Of a stretch of DNA of 64,000 bases, positions 22,229-32,577 are shown piece by piece (positions within the stretch are counted from its first letter, which is position 1; each line of letters begins with the position of its first letter). Both the position numbers and the translations under genes were made by a program. Source of the stretch: Paenalcaligenes faecalis (GTDB taxonomy: Bacteria; Pseudomonadota; Gammaproteobacteria; Burkholderiales; Burkholderiaceae_B); the NCBI RefSeq assembly GCF_027557445.1, contig NZ_CP106841.1:544001-608000 (forward strand), in the 5' to 3' direction. The notes under the pieces were generated by a model. It ran no database searches and had not been told where the DNA came from. It worked only from the letters and a program-made list of their open reading frames with translations.

Positions 22229-22265
22229 CAACGACTAGGCCACAAGCCATAGTCGTTGTTTTTTT
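22229..22265 (+). terminator. Partial terminator between receptor and permease genes
   Basis: CAACGACTA pairs with TAGTCGTTG, with GGC/GCC inside, followed by seven T. The position inside a transporter operon suggests attenuated read-through. Confidence 0.7.
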
Positions 22266-22288
22266 GTGTCGCTTAGGATGTAGAATTC

Positions 22289-24304
22289 ATGACTCTTAAT
22301 CAAGAAAACACCATACAAAAATTACCTCGCGCTATTTTTTTTGTAGCGGTGATGTTTTCCGTCTTTCAGATTTACACCGCAGCCTTTAGCCCCATGTCTA
22401 GCCAAGTGATTCGTGCTTTGCATGTGGGCTTTGTTTTACTCATGGTATTTACGTTATACCCACGTTTTTTTGGCTTTAAGCTTTCTTGGCTAGGATGGCT
22501 TTTAGGGCTGACGGGCTTTGTCTTCAGTTTTTATCATTGGGTCTATGAGTCGGATTTGACGGCTCGAGCCGGAGAGATGACTCAAACAGATATGGTGGTT
22601 GGAATTGTGCTTATCGCGTTGGTTTTCGAAGCAACACGACGCATGATGGGGATAGCACTACCTATTATTTGTTCACTTTTTTTACTCTATGGCTTATTTG
22701 GCGAATACCTGCCAGGACCGCTGATGCATAGAGGCTATGGATTTGATCAAATAATTAGCACCTTAGGTTTTGGTACCGAGGGCATTTATGGCACGCCGAC
22801 GTATGTGTCATCGACGTATATTTTTCTCTTTATTCTTTTTGGCTCTTTTCTAGAGCGAGCCGGCATGATTACCCTGTTTAGTGACTTTGCGATGGGCACG
22901 GTAGGTCATAGCCGAGGAGGTCCAGCCAAGGTCTCAGTCGTTAGTTCAGGGTTAATGGGAACCATTAATGGTTCCGGCGTTGCAAACGTCGTCACAACAG
23001 GCCAGTTTACGATTCCGCTCATGAAGCGTTTTGGTTACTCCGCTTCTTTTGCCGGAGGCGTAGAGGCGACATCTAGCATGGGCGGGCAAATTATGCCTCC
23101 TGTTATGGGGGCCGTTGCATTTATTATGGCTGAAACCATTAACGTGCCATATGTAGAGATCGTTAAAGCCGCGATTATTCCTGCTGTGTTGTATTTTTTT
23201 ACTGTGTTCTGGACCGTTCACTTAGAGGCTGGACGTAAGGGTTTGGACGGTTTACCTAAATCAGAATGTCCGAACCCTTGGGCAGCAGTACGCGAGCGCT
23301 GGTATTTGTTAATCCCTCTGGTAGGTTTAGTTGCTTTACTGTTTTCTGGCTATACCCCTTTATTTTCCGGTACGGTCGGGTTGGGCTTAACCGTGATTTT
23401 GATTTTCGGTGCAGCGACCATATCAGGGGCGACTAATAATACGATGCGTTATTTGTTCTGGGTCTTGCTAGGTATTGCTTGCACTGGCTTTCTGCAATTT
23501 GGGGTCATTAGTTTTTTTGTCATTATTGCAGTGCTCATCGCATTACTGTTGATGCGTAAACGTCCTGAGCCTGTATTAAAAGAGGCATTGACGTCTTTGG
23601 CGGATGGGGCAAGACACGCTTTACCTGTGGCGGTGGCTTGCGCGTTGGTGGGTGTGATTATTGGCATTATTAATTTAACTGGGGTTGCGGCTGAATTTGG
23701 TGGGCAGGTGATTGCGATAGGGCAAGACAATTTACTGTTCGCTTTGTTTTTGACGATGGTGACATGTTTAGTATTAGGTATGGGTATACCCACTATTCCT
23801 AATTACATTATTACTAGCTCTTTGGCCGCGCCTATCTTATTAAAGTTAGGTGTTCCGCTAATTGTGTCTCATATGTTTGTTTTTTATTTTGGGATTATGG
23901 CGGACTTAACCCCTCCTGTTGCTTTAGCAGCCTTTGCTGCTGCTCCTATTGCAAAGACATCGGGACTAAAGATTAGCTTTCAGGCTATTCGGGTTGCGAT
24001 AGCCGGTTTTATTGTGCCGTATATGGCCGTGTACTCCCCTGCTTTAATGATGCAAAACTATTCTCACTTTGGTGAGGTTGCTTTTGTAGTTGTTAAGGCC
24101 ATCGTTGCTATTGTTTTGTGGGGGGCCGGTGCTACGGGATTCCTGTTGTCTAGATTGAATTGGATTGAACGAGTCTATGTGATCATAGCTGCGGCGATGC
24201 TGGTGTGGGCCAACCCGTTGTCTGATCAGATAGGTGCGCTATTAACCGTGTTGTTTTTGGTGTGGCACGGGATACGTACTAAACAAGCAAGGAGAGAGCG
24301 TTAG
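22289..24304 (+). CDS. TRAP transporter permease, fused small and large subunits (TAXI type)
   Basis: 671 residues, highly hydrophobic. The N-terminal four or so helices correspond to the DctQ-like small subunit and the rest to the DctM-like channel subunit. Conserved stretches are GTINGSGVANVVTTGQFTIPLMK, GGQIMPPVMGAVAFIMAE and GMGIPTIPNYII. The protein imports an organic anion with sodium ions, using the receptor encoded upstream. It is followed after one base by the DUF1850 gene, so these are one operon. Confidence 0.94.
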   Translation: MTLNQENTIQKLPRAIFFVAVMFSVFQIYTAAFSPMSSQVIRALHVGFVLLMVFTLYPRFFGFKLSWLGWLLGLTGFVFSFYHWVYESDLTARAGEMTQTDMVVGIVLIALVFEATRRMMGIALPIICSLFLLYGLFGEYLPGPLMHRGYGFDQIISTLGFGTEGIYGTPTYVSSTYIFLFILFGSFLERAGMITLFSDFAMGTVGHSRGGPAKVSVVSSGLMGTINGSGVANVVTTGQFTIPLMKRFGYSASFAGGVEATSSMGGQIMPPVMGAVAFIMAETINVPYVEIVKAAIIPAVLYFFTVFWTVHLEAGRKGLDGLPKSECPNPWAAVRERWYLLIPLVGLVALLFSGYTPLFSGTVGLGLTVILIFGAATISGATNNTMRYLFWVLLGIACTGFLQFGVISFFVIIAVLIALLLMRKRPEPVLKEALTSLADGARHALPVAVACALVGVIIGIINLTGVAAEFGGQVIAIGQDNLLFALFLTMVTCLVLGMGIPTIPNYIITSSLAAPILLKLGVPLIVSHMFVFYFGIMADLTPPVALAAFAAAPIAKTSGLKISFQAIRVAIAGFIVPYMAVYSPALMMQNYSHFGEVAFVVVKAIVAIVLWGAGATGFLLSRLNWIERVYVIIAAAMLVWANPLSDQIGALLTVLFLVWHGIRTKQARRER

Positions 24305-24305
24305 T

Positions 24306-24743
24306 ATGAATCTAGTAGCTTTAGGGGTATGTTTACAGTTAGCGGTAGCCCCTGAGGTTACCCCTGTGTTTATTACTACGGATAGCTTTACTTTAGCTTG
24401 GACTCATACCATAGAGAAAGTTCGCTGGGAGGAGGACTACCGGGTACTCAGCGATCAACAGCAAGCCGTATTGTATGCCGTCTCTGCGCGTATCAAAGGA
24501 TCTGCTGCTGGGATGGAGCCTCCTCCAGATGCGGTGCTACATAACGGCTGGTACCACTACGAGCCACAGCAGGTGAATCCGCAGGTTTTATTACTAACGA
24601 GATCAGAGTTCAGCCCTGATTACGAGTGGTGCGATGTATCCGGCTGTGTGCCATTAAGCGCAAAAATACCTAGAGATGGCGGGGTGACTATTTTACAAGC
24701 ATGCAGTCGAGAACTCACTGAGATTGAGTCATTTAGGTTCTAA
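24306..24743 (+). CDS. DUF1850 protein associated with the TAXI-TRAP transporter
   Basis: 145 residues. The segment FTLAWTHTIEKVRWEEDYRV and the later GAAGMEPPP-like region (SAAGMEPPPDAVLHNGWYHY) are hallmarks of DUF1850 proteins, which are regularly encoded beside TAXI-type TRAP permeases. A short hydrophobic N-terminus hints at membrane or periplasmic location. Biochemical role unknown; the constant association suggests an accessory subunit or regulator of transport. Confidence 0.8.
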   Translation: MNLVALGVCLQLAVAPEVTPVFITTDSFTLAWTHTIEKVRWEEDYRVLSDQQQAVLYAVSARIKGSAAGMEPPPDAVLHNGWYHYEPQQVNPQVLLLTRSEFSPDYEWCDVSGCVPLSAKIPRDGGVTILQACSRELTEIESFRF

Positions 24744-24762
24744 CTTTGGAGGGACATGTTTT

Positions 24763-25983
24763 ATGCAGACACGTGCAGCGCCATTAGCAGGGGTGCGGGT
24801 ACTGGACTTAACCCGGGTGTTAGCAGGGCCTTGGTGTACGCAAAACTTGGCGGACTTAGGGGCTGAGGTGATTAAAATAGAACGTCCCGATGGGGGCGAT
24901 GACACCCGCAGCTGGGGGCCTCCTTATTTAGTCGATCAGCAAGGGAATGAAACCACCGAGGCGGCGTATTATGCTGCAGCTAATCGTAATAAAAAATCGG
25001 TAACCATTGACATGGCCACTCAGGCAGGCGCGGATGCAATCCGTGACTTGGCTAAACATTGCGATATTGTTGTAGAGAACTTTAAAGTAGGTGGCTTGAA
25101 AAAATATGGATTGGATTACGCTAGCTTACAGGCGATCAACCCCCAACTGATTTATTGCTCTATTACAGGCTTTGGGCAGGACGGCCCCTATGCGAATCGT
25201 CCTGGTTATGACTTTATGATTCAGGGGATGGGAGGGCTCATGAGCCTTACCGGAGAGCGTGATGATCAGCCCGGTGGCGGCCCACAAAAGGCAGGGGTTG
25301 CTGTGGCGGACTTAATGACAGGGATGTATGCCTCGGTTGGTATTTTAGCCGCCTTGCACGAACGCTCTCGCAGCGGTTTAGGCCAGCATATAGACATGGC
25401 ATTGCTTGATTGTCAGGTGGCGATGCTAGCGAACCAGAATATGAATTACTTAGCTTCAGGATCGCCGCCACAACGGGCCGGAAATGCACATCAAAATTTA
25501 GTGCCGTATCAGGTATTTGCAGTGGCTGATGGTCATATGATCGTGGCGGTAGGAAATGATTCTCAATTTCGGTCTTATTGTACTGCTATTGGCCATTCAG
25601 AGCTTGCCTTAGACCCTAGGTTTAGAACAAATCCGCAGCGAGTGCGTAACCGAGAGCCGCTTATTGCGCTCTTGTCTGAGATTATGCAAAGCAAACCGGT
25701 TGCTTATTGGTTATCTTTGTTTGAGTCCGTTAATGTTCCTGCTGGACCAATCAATAACTTAGAGCAGGTCTATCAGAACCCTCAGGTACAAGCTCGAAAA
25801 ATGAAAATTAGTTTGCCTCATCCTACAGCCGGTCAGGCAAAATTGGTTGCTAGCCCTTTACGTTTATCTGATAGCCCTGTGCAGTATCACTCAGCACCCC
25901 CTTTACTTGGGGAGCATACTGAACAGGTGTTAACCGATATTTTAGGATTAAGCCCCGAGCAAATAAAAGACTTGCAAGGCTAA
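24763..25983 (+). CDS. gcdG: Family III (CaiB/BaiF) CoA-transferase, probably for glutarate
   Basis: 406 residues from ATG 24763, which follows GGAGGG at good distance; upstream in-frame starts lack one. Family III signatures are present: [31 protein letters not shown], the catalytic-Asp region [14 protein letters not shown] and [12 protein letters not shown]-like segment. These enzymes move CoA between carboxylic acids. Pairing with gcdH 34 bp downstream matches the gcdG-gcdH arrangement used in glutarate/lysine degradation, where the enzyme forms glutaryl-CoA, often with succinyl-CoA as donor. The specific substrate is an inference from this context. Confidence 0.85.
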   Translation: MQTRAAPLAGVRVLDLTRVLAGPWCTQNLADLGAEVIKIERPDGGDDTRSWGPPYLVDQQGNETTEAAYYAAANRNKKSVTIDMATQAGADAIRDLAKHCDIVVENFKVGGLKKYGLDYASLQAINPQLIYCSITGFGQDGPYANRPGYDFMIQGMGGLMSLTGERDDQPGGGPQKAGVAVADLMTGMYASVGILAALHERSRSGLGQHIDMALLDCQVAMLANQNMNYLASGSPPQRAGNAHQNLVPYQVFAVADGHMIVAVGNDSQFRSYCTAIGHSELALDPRFRTNPQRVRNREPLIALLSEIMQSKPVAYWLSLFESVNVPAGPINNLEQVYQNPQVQARKMKISLPHPTAGQAKLVASPLRLSDSPVQYHSAPPLLGEHTEQVLTDILGLSPEQIKDLQG

Positions 25984-26017
25984 TCTGCTACTTTATATAA
26001 AACCAAAGGAGTCTCTT

Positions 26018-27211
26018 ATGTCAGCACAACCTTCTTTCCATTGGGAAGATCCCCTATTACTGGATAGTCAGCTTAGCGAAGAAGAGCGAATGGTTAAAGA
26101 CGCCGCTCATGTTTATGCGCAAGAGAAACTAGAGCCGCGTGTTTTAGCCGCCTTTCGTAATGAGCAGACAGATGAAACGATTTTTCGCGAAATGGGCGAG
26201 CTAGGCTTACTCGGGGCAACTATTCCAGAACAATATGGCGGATCAGGTCTTAACTATGTTTCTTATGGCTTGATCGCCCGAGAAATCGAGCGGGTAGACT
26301 CAGGCTATCGCTCCATGATGAGTGTGCAATCCTCCTTAGTCATGGTGCCTATCAATGAGTTTGGCTCCGAGGAGCAAAAACAAAAATATTTACCTAAGTT
26401 AGCCAGCGGCGAATGGATTGGGTGTTTTGGCTTGACTGAGCCCAACCATGGCTCAGATCCTGGCGCAATGGAGTCCCGGGCTATCAAGACAGCAGATGGT
26501 TATCGATTGAACGGAACCAAAATCTGGATTACTAATTCACCTATTGCCGATGTGTTTGTGGTGTGGGCCAAGGTAGTTGGTGGAGAGGATGACGGAAAAA
26601 TCCGAGGCTTTATTTTAGAAAAAGGTATGAAAGGCTTATCTGCTCCGGTCATTCATGGCAAGGTGGGTTTACGAGCCTCTATTACTGGTGAAATTGTGAT
26701 GGATAACGTAGAGGTGTCCGTGGATCAAATGCTTCCGAAGGTTTCCGGGTTGCGCGGTCCATTTACGTGTTTAAATTCAGCGCGTTTTGGCATTGCGTGG
26801 GGGGCATTAGGGGCGGCAGAGTCGTGCTGGCACACCGCACGTCAATACACTTTGGATCGTAAACAGTTTGGTCGTCCGCTGGCAGCAAATCAACTGATTC
26901 AGAAAAAACTGGCAGACATGCAAACGGAAATCACCTTAGCCCTACAAGGATGTTTGCGATTAGGTCGCATGAAAGACGAAGGTACAGCTGCAGTAGAGAT
27001 TACTTCAATCATGAAACGCAACTCCTGCGGTAAAGCCCTAGATATAGCTCGTCTTGCTCGCGACATGCTAGGAGGTAATGGGATTTCGGATGAATTCGGT
27101 GTAGCCCGACATTTAGTTAACCTAGAGGTAGTCAATACCTACGAAGGGACGCACGATATCCATGCCCTTATTTTAGGGCGTGCTCAAACAGGGTTACAGG
27201 CCTTCTTTTAA
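26018..27211 (+). CDS. gcdH: Glutaryl-CoA dehydrogenase
   Basis: 397 residues of the acyl-CoA dehydrogenase fold. The FAD/substrate stretch [18 protein letters not shown] and the C-terminal [22 protein letters not shown], containing the catalytic Glu, are diagnostic of GCDH. The enzyme oxidises and decarboxylates glutaryl-CoA to crotonyl-CoA with electrons going to ETF. It closes the transporter/CoA-transferase group and is followed by an intrinsic terminator. AAGGAG lies just upstream of the ATG. Confidence 0.95.
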   Translation: MSAQPSFHWEDPLLLDSQLSEEERMVKDAAHVYAQEKLEPRVLAAFRNEQTDETIFREMGELGLLGATIPEQYGGSGLNYVSYGLIAREIERVDSGYRSMMSVQSSLVMVPINEFGSEEQKQKYLPKLASGEWIGCFGLTEPNHGSDPGAMESRAIKTADGYRLNGTKIWITNSPIADVFVVWAKVVGGEDDGKIRGFILEKGMKGLSAPVIHGKVGLRASITGEIVMDNVEVSVDQMLPKVSGLRGPFTCLNSARFGIAWGALGAAESCWHTARQYTLDRKQFGRPLAANQLIQKKLADMQTEITLALQGCLRLGRMKDEGTAAVEITSIMKRNSCGKALDIARLARDMLGGNGISDEFGVARHLVNLEVVNTYEGTHDIHALILGRAQTGLQAFF

Positions 27212-27236
27212 TCACGATTTTTTATTGCTTTAGATC

Positions 27237-27266
27237 GCCAGACTTGAAATAAGTCTGGCTTTTTTA
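27237..27266 (+). terminator. Intrinsic terminator after gcdH
   Basis: Perfect 9-bp stem GCCAGACTT/AAGTCTGGC, loop GAAAT, then six T. Confidence 0.9.
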
Positions 27267-27322
27267 AATTTTTCGTGGCGAAACCTCATTTAACCGTTAC
27301 GATTAGGGTTTTGCATTGCACA

Positions 27323-27337
27323 ATACCAACATGGTAT
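27323..27337. promoter_or_regulatory. LysR-type operator (ATAC-N7-GTAT) upstream of ilvI
   Basis: ATACCAACATGGTAT is a perfect inverted repeat with the T-N11-A spacing of LysR-type regulator boxes. It lies about 20 bp before the predicted -35 element, where activator sites are usual. No lysR-type gene is adjacent, so the regulator is unknown. Confidence 0.55.
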
Positions 27338-27346
27338 AGCTTGGGG

Positions 27347-27376
27347 TTGATTACGGTTGGTTAACCGGGTTATTCT
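27347..27376 (+). promoter_or_regulatory. Predicted promoter of the ilv operon
   Basis: TTGATT (27347-27352) and TATTCT (27371-27376) are separated by 18 bp. Transcription would begin near 27383, leaving a leader of about 300 nt. Confidence 0.45.
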
Positions 27377-27382
27377 ATCGAA

Positions 27383-27685
27383 TTCATTCTTATCGGAGTG
27401 AAATGGTAGGCTTTAAGTTGCACGGTTATCCGCCTGTTATTTTTGCGCCTTTTTATTGTTGCTGGCCACGTCAAAAGCGTGTGTTGCCGGGCTTTCGTTT
27501 CAAGCTATACGCAATGTTTGCGTGCTTGCCGTATTCCACAGAGCTCAGACTGCTCTTCAATGTGTCTAGGTGGCAAGGCCCCGTGGGTCTTAAAGCGCTA
27601 GATCATGTTGTTGCTGTTAGTGCAGGCTCCGGCTTAGGTGTCAGGTGGGGTGTTCGAGCAAAAACCTGAAAGGAAATTTATTATC
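27383..27685 (+). other. Long untranslated, structured leader of the ilv operon
   Basis: About 300 nt without a recognisable gene. Hairpins visible by eye include ACGCAA/TTGCGT, CACG/CGTG and AAGGCCC/GGGTCTT. An 88-codon open frame starting at 27403 ends just before the ilvI ribosome site, but it has no ribosome site of its own worth the name, no homology and no Ile/Val/Leu-rich run, so it is not called a gene. Length and position suggest attenuation or a metabolite-responsive RNA element. Confidence 0.45.
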
Positions 27686-29419
27686 ATGGAACTCAATGGC
27701 GCTGATATCGTAGTGCGCACCCTAGCCGAAGAAGGTGTTGAACACGTTTTTGGCTATCCCGGTGGTGCAGTACTCTACATCTACGATGCTATTTTTAAGC
27801 AAGACAAATTTCGTCATATTTTAGTCCGTCACGAACAAGCTGCTGTGCATGCAGCCGATGCGTACTCACGCTCGTCGGATAAAGTAGGCGTAGCCCTCGT
27901 CACGAGCGGCCCAGGTCTAACCAATGCTGTTACTGGCATTGCGACGGCATATACTGACTCTATACCGATGGTTATTATCAGCGGTCAGGTCAGCTCCCAA
28001 GCTATAGGCGAAGACGCATTCCAAGAATGTGATGCTATTGGTATTACTCGTCCGTGTGTAAAACATAACTTTTTAGTACGAGACGTACGTGAAATCGCTG
28101 ATACGATTCGTAAAGCTTTCTACATCGCTAAAACAGGTCGTCCGGGCCCCGTTTTAGTAGATATCCCTAAAGACATTACGGCTGATGTAACGCGCTATAC
28201 CGCTAAACGTGGTGAGCCTAAAATGCGTTCATACATGCCAGTAACTAAAGGTCATCAAGGGCAAATTAAAAAGGCAGTTCAGTTATTGGCCCAAGCCGAG
28301 CGTCCTATGATTTACGTAGGTGGCGGAGCCATTCTTTCTGATGCCTCAGAGCAGGTCAATCAACTGGTTAAGCTAACTGGTGCTCCATGTACAACAACAC
28401 TCATGGCCTTGGGTGCATTTCCAGGTGCTGATGACCAGTATGTAGGCATGCCGGGTATGCATGGTACTTACGAGGCCAATATGTCAATGCAACATTGTGA
28501 TGTGTTGATTGCCGTTGGCGCGCGTTTTGATGACCGTGTGATTGCCAATCCTCGTCATTTTGCTCAGGTTCCACGCAAGATCATTCATATTGATATTGAT
28601 CCATCCTCTATCTCTAAACGGGTTAAAGTGGATGTGCCTATTGTTGGCTGTGTTAAAGAGGTTCTGCTTGAGCTTAACGATTTGTACGCACAAGGCAAAG
28701 CCGCCTCTAATGCGAAGAAAACAGCTTTGGCAAAATGGTGGCAGCAAATTAATGAGTGGCGTGGCGTTAAAAGCTTAGCCTACGAAAAATCAGACAGCAT
28801 TATTAAACCGCAGTCTGTGGTCGAGGCCTTATGGGAAGTCACAGGTGGGAATGCCTTTGTGACTTCTGACGTAGGTCAGCATCAGATGTGGGCTGCACAA
28901 TACTATCGATTTAACCACCCACGACGCTGGATTAACTCCGGTGGGTTGGGGACAATGGGTGTTGGTCTACCCTATGCAATGGGCGTGCAAATGGCTAACC
29001 CAGGCTCAGATGTTGCAGTGATTACAGGCGAAGCCTCTATTCAGATGAATATCCAAGAGCTTTCTACTTGTCGTCAGTATCATTTGACACCTAAGATTTT
29101 GTGTTTAAATAACCGCGCTTTAGGTATGGTACGCCAGTGGCAAGAAATTGATTACGGCTCACGATACTCCGAGTCCTATGTTGATGCATTGCCTGACTTT
29201 ACTAAGTTAGTCGAAAGCTATGGCCACGTAGGCTTGCATATTGAAAGTCCCTCTGATGTGGTTCCCGCCATCCGAGAAGCCTTCACTAAACACAAAGATC
29301 GTTTAGTGTTTATGAATTTCATCACAGATCAAACGGAAAACGTATGGCCTATGGTGAAAGCAGGTAAAGGATTAACTGAAATGATCTTAAGTGCTGCTGA
29401 CCTAGAGGGGGACGAGTAA
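27686..29419 (+). CDS. ilvI: Acetolactate synthase large subunit
   Basis: 577 residues from ATG 27686, nine bases after AGGAAA. It is a thiamine-diphosphate enzyme catalysing the first common step of valine, leucine and isoleucine synthesis (pyruvate to acetolactate, or with 2-oxobutyrate to acetohydroxybutyrate). The catalytic Glu lies in VRHEQAAVHAADAYSR, the FAD region in GMHGTYEANMSM, and the ThDP/Mg motif in GEASIQMNIQELSTCRQY, whose usual GDG reads GEA here: VITGEASIQMN, a variant seen in this enzyme group in beta- and gammaproteobacteria as far as I recall. It overlaps ilvH by one base. Confidence 0.95.
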   Translation: MELNGADIVVRTLAEEGVEHVFGYPGGAVLYIYDAIFKQDKFRHILVRHEQAAVHAADAYSRSSDKVGVALVTSGPGLTNAVTGIATAYTDSIPMVIISGQVSSQAIGEDAFQECDAIGITRPCVKHNFLVRDVREIADTIRKAFYIAKTGRPGPVLVDIPKDITADVTRYTAKRGEPKMRSYMPVTKGHQGQIKKAVQLLAQAERPMIYVGGGAILSDASEQVNQLVKLTGAPCTTTLMALGAFPGADDQYVGMPGMHGTYEANMSMQHCDVLIAVGARFDDRVIANPRHFAQVPRKIIHIDIDPSSISKRVKVDVPIVGCVKEVLLELNDLYAQGKAASNAKKTALAKWWQQINEWRGVKSLAYEKSDSIIKPQSVVEALWEVTGGNAFVTSDVGQHQMWAAQYYRFNHPRRWINSGGLGTMGVGLPYAMGVQMANPGSDVAVITGEASIQMNIQELSTCRQYHLTPKILCLNNRALGMVRQWQEIDYGSRYSESYVDALPDFTKLVESYGHVGLHIESPSDVVPAIREAFTKHKDRLVFMNFITDQTENVWPMVKAGKGLTEMILSAADLEGDE

Positions 29420-29910
29420 TGAAACACGTTATCTCTATTCTTCTTGAAAACGAGCCGGGTGCGTTATCTCGTGTGGTAGGTTTATTCTCCGCGCGTGGTT
29501 ATAACATTGAAACATTGACGGTAGCCCCCACCGAGGACGATACTCTATCCCGCATGACGATTGTGACAGTAGGGTCCGATGAAACCATTGAGCAAATTAC
29601 TAAACATTTGAATCGTTTAGTGGATGTGGTTAAAGTGGTGGACTTGTCCGAAGGCCCTCACGTTGAGCGCGAATTAATGCTCATTAAAGTTCGAGCCGTA
29701 GGCAAAGAGCGCGATGAGCTCAAACGTATGGCAGATATTTTTCGCGGTCGTATTATTGATGTTACGGATAAAACCTACACTATCGAATTGACCGGCGTAC
29801 AAGAAAAAATTACCGCTTTTATTCAGGCTATCGATCGTAGTGCTATCCTTGAAACCGTACGTACGGGTGTATCGGGTATTAGCCGTGGCGAGCGAATCCT
29901 TAAGCTATAA
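29419..29910 (+). CDS. ilvH: Acetolactate synthase small (regulatory) subunit
   Basis: 163 residues. The N-terminal ACT domain (HVISILLENEPGALSRVVGLFSARGYNIETL) binds valine and mediates feedback inhibition; the C-terminal domain activates the large subunit. Its ATG overlaps the ilvI stop, ensuring coupled, stoichiometric synthesis. Full-length for the family. Confidence 0.96.
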   Translation: MKHVISILLENEPGALSRVVGLFSARGYNIETLTVAPTEDDTLSRMTIVTVGSDETIEQITKHLNRLVDVVKVVDLSEGPHVERELMLIKVRAVGKERDELKRMADIFRGRIIDVTDKTYTIELTGVQEKITAFIQAIDRSAILETVRTGVSGISRGERILKL

Positions 29911-29932
29911 CAGCGACTGTAATCTACATTAG

Positions 29933-30973
<1,041 letters not shown>

Positions 30974-31002
30974 TTAGTACGAACTAATCAGTTTGTGAAA
31001 TC

Positions 31003-31039
31003 TAAACCTCTGTCACTTTTTTGTGGCAGAGGTTTTTTT
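31003..31039 (+). terminator. Intrinsic terminator after ilvC
   Basis: 12-bp stem AACCTCTGTCAC/GTGGCAGAGGTT with a T loop, followed by a T run. Confidence 0.9.
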
Positions 31040-31120
31040 CTGGGTTATGCTGCTATAGTTGCAGCAATAAGCAAAAAAGTGTGTTGCTTTCTTTTGTACT
31101 GATTTTATAAACGGATTTGT

Positions 31121-31885
31121 ATGCCTTCGTTACCTACTGACGAAAAACGTAATCGCAGTATTTATTTACTGCCTAATGCCTTTACTACAGCGAACTTATT
31201 TGCTGGATTTTATGCGGTAGTGCAGGCCATGAATGGTCGTTTTGAAACAGCGGCTATTGCTATTTTTCTAGCTATGGTTTTTGATGGAATGGATGGTCGG
31301 GTGGCTCGTTTGACGAACACGCAATCTGCTTTTGGCGAGCAGTACGACTCCATGGCTGACATTATTTCTTTTGGGGTCGCGCCCGCTTTTGTTATGTACG
31401 TATGGGCGCTTCAGGATCTTGGGCGCTGGGGTTGGCTGGCTGCTTTTGTGTTTGTGGTCGGGGCGGCGCTTCGTTTGGCGCGCTTTAATACGAACATAGC
31501 AGTGGTAGATAAAGGTTTTTTTCAAGGTCTACCTAGCCCAGCTGCTGCGGCATTAATTGCTGGATTCGTCTGGTTAGCTGTCGATAATAAATTGAATATT
31601 GGTGCTACGCCTCTGTCTTGGGCCGCATTTACTTTGACGATATATGCAGGGGTAGCTATGGTGTCTAATGCCCCGTTTTATAGCGGTAAGTCTTTTGCTT
31701 TAGGGCGTAGTGTTCCTTTCTGGGTGATGCTGCTATTTGTGTTTTTGTTTGTATTTGTGTCCAGCAATCCACCATTGGTTTTATTTAGCTTATTTGTCTT
31801 ATATGGCTTATCAGGTTGGGTCGTGATGTTTTTTCGCTGGAGAAAAGCAAAAAAATTAAACTTACAACGTAAAAACAGCATGTAG
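31121..31885 (+). CDS. pssA: CDP-diacylglycerol-serine O-phosphatidyltransferase
   Basis: 254 residues, integral inner-membrane protein with about eight helices. The CDP-alcohol phosphotransferase signature DGMDGRVARLTNTQSAF continuing to GEQYDSMAD contains all the metal-binding Asp residues. It makes phosphatidylserine, the precursor of phosphatidylethanolamine, from CDP-diacylglycerol and serine. Genes for this enzyme often sit behind ilvC in betaproteobacteria; here the ilvC terminator separates the units. Confidence 0.93.
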   Translation: MPSLPTDEKRNRSIYLLPNAFTTANLFAGFYAVVQAMNGRFETAAIAIFLAMVFDGMDGRVARLTNTQSAFGEQYDSMADIISFGVAPAFVMYVWALQDLGRWGWLAAFVFVVGAALRLARFNTNIAVVDKGFFQGLPSPAAAALIAGFVWLAVDNKLNIGATPLSWAAFTLTIYAGVAMVSNAPFYSGKSFALGRSVPFWVMLLFVFLFVFVSSNPPLVLFSLFVLYGLSGWVVMFFRWRKAKKLNLQRKNSM

Positions 31886-31906
31886 CTATTTTTTTGCTTC
31901 TTTATT

Positions 31907-31957
31907 CAAAGCCCCGCGACGGCGTTTTTGGCTATCTTTCGGGGCTTTGGCGTTTTT
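31907..31957 (+). terminator. Intrinsic terminator after pssA
   Basis: CAAAGCCCCG and CGGGGCTTTG form a perfect 10-bp stem with a long loop, followed by a T-rich stretch; it may also serve the convergent lipoprotein gene. Confidence 0.65.
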
Positions 31958-31964
31958 ATGGACG

Positions 31965-32468
31965 TTATAAGCCAGAAAAAATATTCCACTCATCAATTAA
32001 GAGTGGATCAGGTGCGGGGTGGTGATGTTTGACCCTATTGCTCTCATCAAAATAAATATGCATGAGGGCATCCCATGCTTTATTTTGCTTATAGCGATAA
32101 GACCAAATTTGCATGGTTACCCCCTTGTAGGGTGCGGCGCTTTGCTCTGCGGGTGGGCCAAAATGACACCATACTTGCTCTTTAGTCCAAGAGCCTTGTC
32201 GTAGCAAATCAAATTCCGCATCAGTCAGAACCTGTGTGACTGATTTGAGGTCTTGAGTGGGGGTGGTATCTACTGCCCATGCGAATTGACCCATAGGTTG
32301 AGTAGACCAAATAAACCGATTTGGATTATCTGCAGGGCAGGCAACCCTAGGAGAGCCAAATTGCTGCTCTATTTCTGATAGGGGCGTTCCTGCTGGCAGA
32401 TCAGAAATGCTACTGCAAGCGCTTAAAAGCAGAACAAAGACAGGGCTTAGACCAATGAGTCGTTGCAT
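31965..32468 (-). CDS. Putative outer-membrane lipoprotein, BamE/SmpA-like features
   Basis: 167 residues with a lipoprotein signal peptide and lipobox LLSAC (Cys about residue 18). The motif GTPLSEIEQQFGSPRVACP and its later partner LRQGSWTKEQVWCHFGPPAEQS resemble the small two-helix repeats of SmpA/BamE-like lipoproteins, where a G-x-s-x-e-V-x-x-x-l-G-x-P pattern recurs. That relationship is an inference from pattern; the protein is otherwise unrecognised. AAGGA precedes the ATG. It stands alone between pssA and rpsO. Confidence 0.65.
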   Translation of the reverse strand: MQRLIGLSPVFVLLLSACSSISDLPAGTPLSEIEQQFGSPRVACPADNPNRFIWSTQPMGQFAWAVDTTPTQDLKSVTQVLTDAEFDLLRQGSWTKEQVWCHFGPPAEQSAAPYKGVTMQIWSYRYKQNKAWDALMHIYFDESNRVKHHHPAPDPLLIDEWNIFSGL

Positions 32469-32577
32469 AAAAAATCCTTTTTATGATCATTGCCTAAGTA
32501 TAGAAGCCTGATGAGGTTAATAGCCCATGCTGTTGTATGAAAATAATAAAGCTATCGGTTTTTTATGCAAAATCGGT

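Noticed and set aside
27403-27669. 88-codon plus-strand frame in the ilv leader
   Set aside because: No ribosome site, no homology and no regulatory run of Ile/Val/Leu codons; treated as leader sequence.
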